Source of the DNA: Lunularia cruciata
Lineage: Eukaryota > Streptophyta > Marchantiopsida > Lunulariales > Lunulariaceae
NCBI GenBank assembly: GCA_948567375.1
Contig: OX419758.1
Coordinates: forward strand, 18,419,001-18,483,000
Direction of reading: 5' to 3'
DNA: 64,000 bases
A model generated the notes under the pieces. The model was not told the origin of the DNA and did not search any database. It saw only the letters and a list, made by a program, of their open reading frames with translations. Of this stretch, positions 58,347 through 64,000 are shown piece by piece (the first letter of the stretch is position 1; each line of letters begins with the position of its first letter). The position numbers were made by a program, and so were the translations under genes.

Positions 58347-59609
58347 TTAAGCGTGTTTTGGTTTGATTATGTTATCCATGGGAGTATTCTATATTACTCG
58401 CAAATTACTCCCTTTCTTATAGTATCACTTAATGAGTAGTTTATGTCCATTTCTTTTTCTAGGAGCTCATCAAAAGTTTCTATTTTCATTTGAAGCGGCC
58501 AAGGCATCTCCTTTGGTGCCTTCCCTATCCTTAACGATAGCCCTTTGTATGGCCTATGTTATTATTGAGGCTTTAGATCCAAAGCTTGGTCCAGCTAGCG
58601 ATTTAAGCGTGTTTGGTTTGATTATGTTATCCATGGGAGTATTCTATATTACTCACAAATTACTCCCTTTCTTATAGTATCACTTAATGAGTAGTTTATG
58701 TCCATTTCTTTTTCTAGGAGCTCATCAAAAGTTTCTATTTTCATTTGAAGCGGCCAAGGCATCTCCTTTGGTGCCTTCCCTATCCTTAACGATAGCCCTT
58801 TGTATGGCCTATGTTATTATTGAGGCTTTAGATCCAAAGCTTGGTCCAGCTAGCGATTTAAGCGTGTTTGGTTTGATTATGTTATCCATGGGAGTATTCT
58901 ATATTACTCGCAAATTACTCCCTTTCTTATAGTATCACTTAATGAGTAGTTTATGTCCATTTCTTTTTCTAGGAGCTCATCAAAAGTTTCTATTTTCATT
59001 TGAAGCGGCCAAGGCATCTCCTTTGGTGCCTTCCCTATCCTTAACGATAGCCCTTTGTATGGCCTATGTTATTATTGAGGCTTTAGATCCAAAGCTTGGC
59101 CCAGCTAGCGATTTAAGCGTGTTTGGTTTGATTATGTTATCCATGGGAGTATTCTATATTACTCGCAAATTCCTCCCTTTCTTATAGTATCACTTAATGA
59201 GTAGTTTATGTCCATTGCTTTTTCTAGGAGCTCATCAAAAGTTTCTATTTTCATTTGAAGCGGTCAAGGCATCTCCTTTGGTGCCTTCCCTATCCTTAAC
59301 GATAGCCCTTTGTATGGCCTATGTTATTATTGAGGCTTTAGATCCAAAGCTTGGTCCAGCTAGCGATTTAAGCGTGTTTGGTTTGATTATGTTATCCATG
59401 GGAGTATTCTATATTACTCGCAAATTCCTCCCTTTCTTATAGTATCACTTAATGAGTAGTTTATGTCCATTGCTTTTTCTAGGAGCTCATCAAAAGTTTC
59501 TATTTTCATTTGAAGCGGTCAAGGCATCTCCTTTGGTGCCTTCCCTATCCTTAACGATAACCCTTTGTATGGCCTATGTTATTATTGAGGCTTTAGATCC
59601 AAAGCTTGG
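58347..59609 (+). repeat. 255-bp tandem array, about 4.95 units, each with an 81-codon open frame
   Basis: Unit starts at 58432, 58687, 58942, 59197 and 59452; a partial unit leads in from 58347 and the last ends at 59609. Each complete unit codes MSSLCPFLFLGAHQKF through FYITRKLLPFL then TAG, with two hydrophobic stretches (LTIALCMAYVII and FGLIMLSMGVFYI). Units differ at about six sites: five change an amino acid (His/Arg, Leu/Phe, Phe/Leu, Ala/Val, Ala/Thr) and one (GGT/GGC) does not. That gives no sign of selection for protein. The array is recent. I do not recognise the peptide; it could be a decayed membrane-protein fragment or chance. Confidence 0.9.
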
Positions 59610-60421
59610 AAGCCAGAACAAACCTTGATCTAGAACAAGAGAGAGGGAGAAAGGAGAGAAAATATATTATTGATTTTTAAAGACCTCACCCACATAAATC
59701 ACATGAGTAAATAATCAATCTATCAGGCAGTAGGTTTTCTTTTCAGCTGCGGTTCACTCATTATCACTGAGTAACCAAGGAAACTTTACACCCTTCCAAA
59801 CATGGGTACTGATCCGATTTTGATGGTTATTTCTTTCTCAAAAGCTATAACATATATTTTGGTTATAGCATGATATCCCACTAAATGGATGTGTATACTT
59901 TTAGTTACTGTACCAAGTATGATTCTATTCAAGAGTAGCATTCAACCAAGGCATCATTTTTAAAATCTAACTTGATGGTTTCTAAGATCATGAGGATCTT
60001 GATCAAGACTTTTAGTATGGCTATTCACTTTCAACTTTAAGAGGTCATTAAATCTTTGCCTGGACGAGAAACCTCATGAACATCATTCTAGAGATTTAAA
60101 AGACCTTTTCGCGAAGATAATCATTAATCGTTTCGTAGATGAAACAGATTTTTCATGTAATTACTCTACGATTAGTATCTATTCATGGATATCACCAATA
60201 TGCTCTAACTGATAATTAAAGGTCAAGAGTGGACTCGGCAGTCGTGCTTAGTGAGGGTTTGTTTGACTTTGTTTTGGAGTTTGATAAACCTAATCTTTTT
60301 ATTCCCACCCAAAATCTACTACCATTCAACATGTAAAGGAAATAAGAAGTCTACTTTTGTATTTTCTTTCAATGCTTCTGATGCTATAAACAAATGAGAA
60401 GCTTAGTTTAGAAGGCAAGCG
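59610..60421. other. no supported gene
   Basis: A purine-rich run (GAGAGAGGGAGAAAGGAGAG at about 59640) is followed by ordinary AT-rich sequence. Nothing recognisable. Confidence 0.4.
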
Positions 60422-61016
60422 GTGCGGATGCAAGTAGGCATTCTTGTTTTTACCTCATTACTACTGATACTCATGTGGGTTTATTACCCACATACTAGTT
60501 TGATTTTCAATGCGCAAAAATATCCCAACACTTATATTTATGATTGTGTATTTACCAGATTGTATCCCCTGTTTATATCCTCCAGATCCTCGGTGCTGGG
60601 CTTGCAGGTATAGCCTCCTCAATTCTTTGAAAATGTTTTCTACCATACCGAAGTTCCCAAATATGATTGATCCTGAAAGTGTTCACTTTCGCTCTTCCTC
60701 TCCTCTCTGATCAGAAAAGTAGCCAACATAAAAAGTGAGACAAATTCTTCTCATGAAAATCACAAGCAAGCGGAGTTTATACGGCAGAGGTCCTCAAGAC
60801 TCAGTTGAAGGGTTAACACACACAGCTGTAGTAGACCTGATTGTACAAGAGTCTCCTAATTCACATCCTTTGAAGATGGCAAGTTCTTCAGTGCTATACC
60901 AGTACAGATCTTTCTTATTCACTTGTGTAGACACACTTCAATGTGAGATACTTACAGTTCGAAATCTAAAACACTTGACTCTTACTAGCTTTGGGCGGTA
61001 TCTTTCTATGTAAGTG
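60422..61016 (+). other. possible exons of an unidentified membrane protein
   Basis: 60422-60607 is open with a hydrophobic segment (VGILVFTSLLLILMWVYYPH) and ends at CAG followed by GTATAG, a possible donor. 60735-61013 is open for 92 codons and includes HPLKMASSS. Hydrophobic start and a His-Pro near a Ser-Ser are loosely reminiscent of ferric-reductase-type proteins, but the match is too weak to name. Confidence 0.25.
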
Positions 61017-62529
61017 TAAACTATTTATGTCCACATCTTCTCTCTCGAACGGCCTCAATGCTTTTGTAAGGATTGAAGGAGACTAATATGCTGAATCTTC
61101 GTTGATTCAATCATCAGAATGAATTTATAGGGAGTTTTATAGAACTCTCTAGTTATTAGGTTTGTGTTACTAACATACTAATTGTTGTAAATAATTACAA
61201 TGTCACTCTTATACTGCATATTCGTGCAGAGCAAGGTCCACTCTGTATTTTACTGATTAGCAATGATTACGGGTCCTTTAGGATTCGGAAATTGCAACAA
61301 CGCAAAAAGCTTATTATGATTTACAGAGACTATTATTAACGTACAGATCTTCTTACGAGTTCCTGCCACCGAGCTAGAAAATGTATTTTCAACTTATATG
61401 TTCAACTTTCACCAACTTATTATATTTACTGTAATCTCCATCTTATTTTAACGTGGCTTGATCTTCTAACACTTTCTTTCGTAGCTTTCAGTTTATACAC
61501 TGTATGTAATGTTTGACGTTAAAAGATCTAATTCACTGGCTGAAGTCAAACAGATAAGTATTTTAATTATGCTTGGGCTTGATTCTCTCCAGTCTATTCT
61601 ATGATAGTCTGTTCATGTTGATTGTTCCTAGAATACTCACAAGACTTCGTACTGCCAGTTCACTTACTTCATACTCGAATTTATAGAATATATAGAATCG
61701 AATTCAAAAGTTTTGATGAATTCCATGTTAACAGTACCCATGGCATGGCACACTCTTGATCTTCATATTTTACTTGCAATGCAGTTACTTTCACGTCAGC
61801 GAAGGATCATTGTGATTGACTTGTATCTTCTTTCTGACTAGTCTGATGTACATCTCTGTGACTCTCCAATACAATATCTCATGGAATCCATTCTCATTCC
61901 AGAGAACATTAAAATATGAATGCCTTCCATAGAAACTTAATGAATTTGACTTTGCCCTTTGTTATTCGCTTGGCTTTGGTTTGTGAAAGCTTTGCTAATA
62001 CACTCGGCGCCTATCACAACCATTGTTCTCCATAGGCAGCTGAGGGAGACGAGGATGCGAGTAATTCCCAACGAGTCCAAGTGGAAAAATGATCCGGGAC
62101 GCGTTGTTGGGAGCAAAAGGGATCGACATTAGATTGCTGAGAAGTGCGAAGTTAGGTTGCTTGTGAATTTCGTATCAACGGTAAATAGAATCTACTCTCA
62201 TTCCTACATCAAACAGCGGACAGTTGAAAACAGGTTCAGAACGACCCAAACGAGAATTAATGTTCTCAGTGCACTTTTAGTATGGTCTTTGATATTTGAA
62301 TATTGAATCCAGATTGTTATTGCTAATTTTTGTGAAAATTTTAATTGTAATATAATAATTAGAATGTCCAATTTGACCTTTAATTTCGCGATACTTTTTC
62401 TTCCCTGATGCAGTAACACAAGAATCCAATTTTTCATTCTCTATTATTGGCCACTCGTTATAATAGATTATTGGCCACTCGTTTTAGCTCCTATCAAGTG
62501 GATTAAGTACGAATTACGAAATCTCTGTT
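61017..62529. other. largely non-coding, one possible C-terminal exon
   Basis: At about 62036-62130 CCATAGGCAG is followed by a short frame RQLRETRMRVIPNESKWKND that runs to a stop near 62129; it could be a last exon. The rest shows nothing. 62443-62482 contains a 17-bp piece (ATTATTGGCCACTCGTT) repeated after 7 bp. Confidence 0.3.
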
Positions 62530-63280
62530 TCGTATTAGGATGTGCTATATTTGTCGTACATTGAGCATGGAAACTACTTACTTTACAAAATGAAAACAAA
62601 GCAGCTAAAGAATAAACAATACCTTGAATTCCCATTATCTTGGTCATCCACAATGGTCTCTTTGTTGAATCATTTCTGCAACGGCATAAAAAATGAATCT
62701 TGATGGAATTACACTCTCAATAAGTAAGATGGAGTCCAAAATACAAAAACCTTCCAAAGTACATGTTTATATACCAAAGACTTATGTTTGCCTGGGGTAC
62801 TTAACATTGGCAAAGAAAGATATTTTATGTTCTCAATTCTCTTTTATATTTTTAGTGTTATAAGAATCAATGAAATTTGAAGTACTTAATGCCTTGTAGT
62901 TGTGGAGTATCTTTCAAGTTAAACCATGATAGGGTAAGAATAAAGAGTGGTTGAAGATTGTTGGCCCAATTCCTAAATGGCTCCTTAGTCAATCTTCCAT
63001 ATCTAAAACTTTAAGAAAATAAAATGATGAACTGGATTTGGATACACTAAAAGGGAAGAAATTGAAAATTTAGAATATAGTATTTATCATTTTTGGTGAA
63101 ATTTTTCTCTTTTCATCTTCTATTGCTCAAAATTTTAATAATTTTTTCACTTAAACTTGATATTGCTCAATCCAATCTACATTATGAGGAAATTCATATA
63201 TTCTTTTCTCAGGTTAAAAAAGGAGATTCTAAACCCGAAGGATAAGATAATCATTGGTTTTATACAAGGTACCCGCTCTA
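62530..63280. repeat. AT-rich repeat family, copy 3, truncated by the pogo element
   Basis: Parallels 29230-29890 and 56100-56620 (GGAGTCCAAAATACAAAAACC, AGAAAATAAAATGATGAACTGG, TTCTCAGGTTAAAAAAGGAG). It stops at about 63275, where ATACAAGGTACCCGC begins and the pogo-type sequence follows. Confidence 0.7.
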
Positions 63281-63325
63281 ATACAATGCCCTATCAGAAT
63301 ATGGCATTCTAATAGAAAGGGTGTT

Positions 63326-64000
63326 TTAATTTTTGTCGTCTAGAAGGAATATGTCATCAACCTCATGTTCCTGAAATTCAAATTCCTCCACTACTTCATT
63401 CTGGTTAGAGATCCAAAGTTCTTTGAATCAGGACCCATAAATATTGTGGCGCGTAATGTGTCATTTTTCAAAGTTGTCATGAAATCCAGCTTGAACAATC
63501 TGATTTCTGAATCACCGACTGGGGAATGTTTCACCATCTTGTCTTGACACAATCGTAGATTACTTCTTATTTTGGAGGTTTTGGGTTGCCTCCTCGAGTA
63601 AGATCAATATTGCCTGATTTCTTCCAAGCCTCGATCAAATGAGATAGATTATCCTAAAATCACTTGTAAATTTTGAACCAGCTTGAACGTAAGGAGTCAG
63701 TCCGCCAAGAATAATTGCTGAACTGATTTTTTGATTTGTCATTTAGGACTTCACATCATTTGAAATATGACTTTGCAAGAATCCCATACCATTAGCTTTC
63801 CTTGAAGATCCCCAACAATACATGGGAATATGAGCTCCATCTATGAAATCAGCAGTCCCTTGTTAACCCATCCTTTGCTTTGATAGACCACCCATAGACC
63901 ATGCTTTTTGTGGATAGATGAATCATTGCCTTTAATAATCACAAGTGGCATCCCCTTGCTGCCATCGGCTTTTATGGCAAGTACAATGATTATTCTCATC
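63326..64000 (-). pseudogene. pogo-type transposase, C-terminal part, second copy, runs off right edge
   Basis: 63754-64000 equals 1-247 of the window with two substitutions (ADGSKGMPLVIIKG, then LMVWDSCK). Below it the minus strand continues SAIILGGLTPYVQAGSKF (the conserved IPGGLTP.LQ block) and, after frame changes, QAGFHDNFEK, HITRHNIYGS and EEFEFQEHEVDDIFLLDD, ending at a stop 63326-63328. Stops (63754 region, 63650) show it too is dead. The third catalytic acidic residue is not clear. Together with the left copy it documents nearly the whole protein. The element edge is near 63270-63280. Confidence 0.85.

Noticed and set aside
58432-59442. Family of four tandem membrane-protein genes
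   Set aside because: Differences between units are mainly amino-acid changing, flanks repeat together with the frame, and no promoter or homologue is recognised.
58347-59609. CRISPR-like array
   Set aside because: Units are contiguous 255-bp tandem repeats without spacers in a plant nuclear setting.
60422-61016. Ferric reductase gene
   Set aside because: Only a hydrophobic start and a short HPLKMASSS resemblance; no haem ligands or full FAD/NAD motifs were seen.
1-64000. Circular molecule, because both ends match
   Set aside because: The match lies inside a dispersed pogo transposase with two differences; copies of a mobile element explain it better.

Overview
This is nuclear DNA of a land plant, most probably a bryophyte and best fitting a liverwort. 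The main clue is a spliced NLR immune-receptor gene (40.9-45.8 kb) whose N-terminus is an alpha/beta-hydrolase rather than TIR, CC or RPW8; this hydrolase-NBS-LRR (HNL) class was described from liverworts. GT-AG introns, LTR retrotransposons, AT-rich repeats and very low gene density agree. I cannot name the species.

Left part (0-14 kb). A decayed pogo-type (Tc1/mariner) transposase runs off the left edge on the minus strand. Next is a decayed Ty3/gypsy element (about 2.0-9.76 kb, plus strand). Its order is gag with zinc knuckles, aspartic protease, a cytosine-5 DNA methyltransferase domain in canonical DNMT3-like motif order, reverse transcriptase/RNase H, integrase and a terminal PHD-type finger. 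Upstream lies an array of heat-shock-element motifs and a TATA box. This methyltransferase- and PHD-carrying retroelement is the most unusual object in the window. It is followed by a GC-rich minisatellite, a PIF/Harbinger transposase remnant and small tandem repeats.

Middle (14-40 kb). A duplicated module occurs as A1 (14.1-17.6 kb, continued at 22.3-25.0 and 26.4-27.2 kb) and a worn partial copy A2 (19.6-21.7 kb). It carries fragments of unidentified minus-strand coding sequence and of an LRR-type protein. Then come a LINE C-terminal fragment, an AT-rich repeat (copy 1 of 3), and a truncated Ty3/gypsy element (LTR-gag-RT-LTR) followed by a second gag-protease stretch sharing the middle LTR.

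Right part (40-64 kb). The HNL gene has six exons or exon parts with good splice sites and a polyadenylation signal. It carries an in-frame TAA inside the NB-ARC region and a Cys in place of the usual nucleophilic Ser of the hydrolase. It is followed directly by module B (46.3-54.7 kb), the counterpart of A1. Next are AT-rich repeat copy 2 with inverted flanking repeats, a recent 255-bp tandem array (58.35-59.61 kb), an unresolved region, AT-rich copy 3, and a second pogo-type transposase into which the window runs out. Its last 247 bp match the first 247 bp of the window with two differences.

Taken together this is a rearranged immune-receptor neighbourhood embedded in decayed mobile DNA. 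Only the HNL locus, and perhaps some minus-strand exons in module B, look close to functional.
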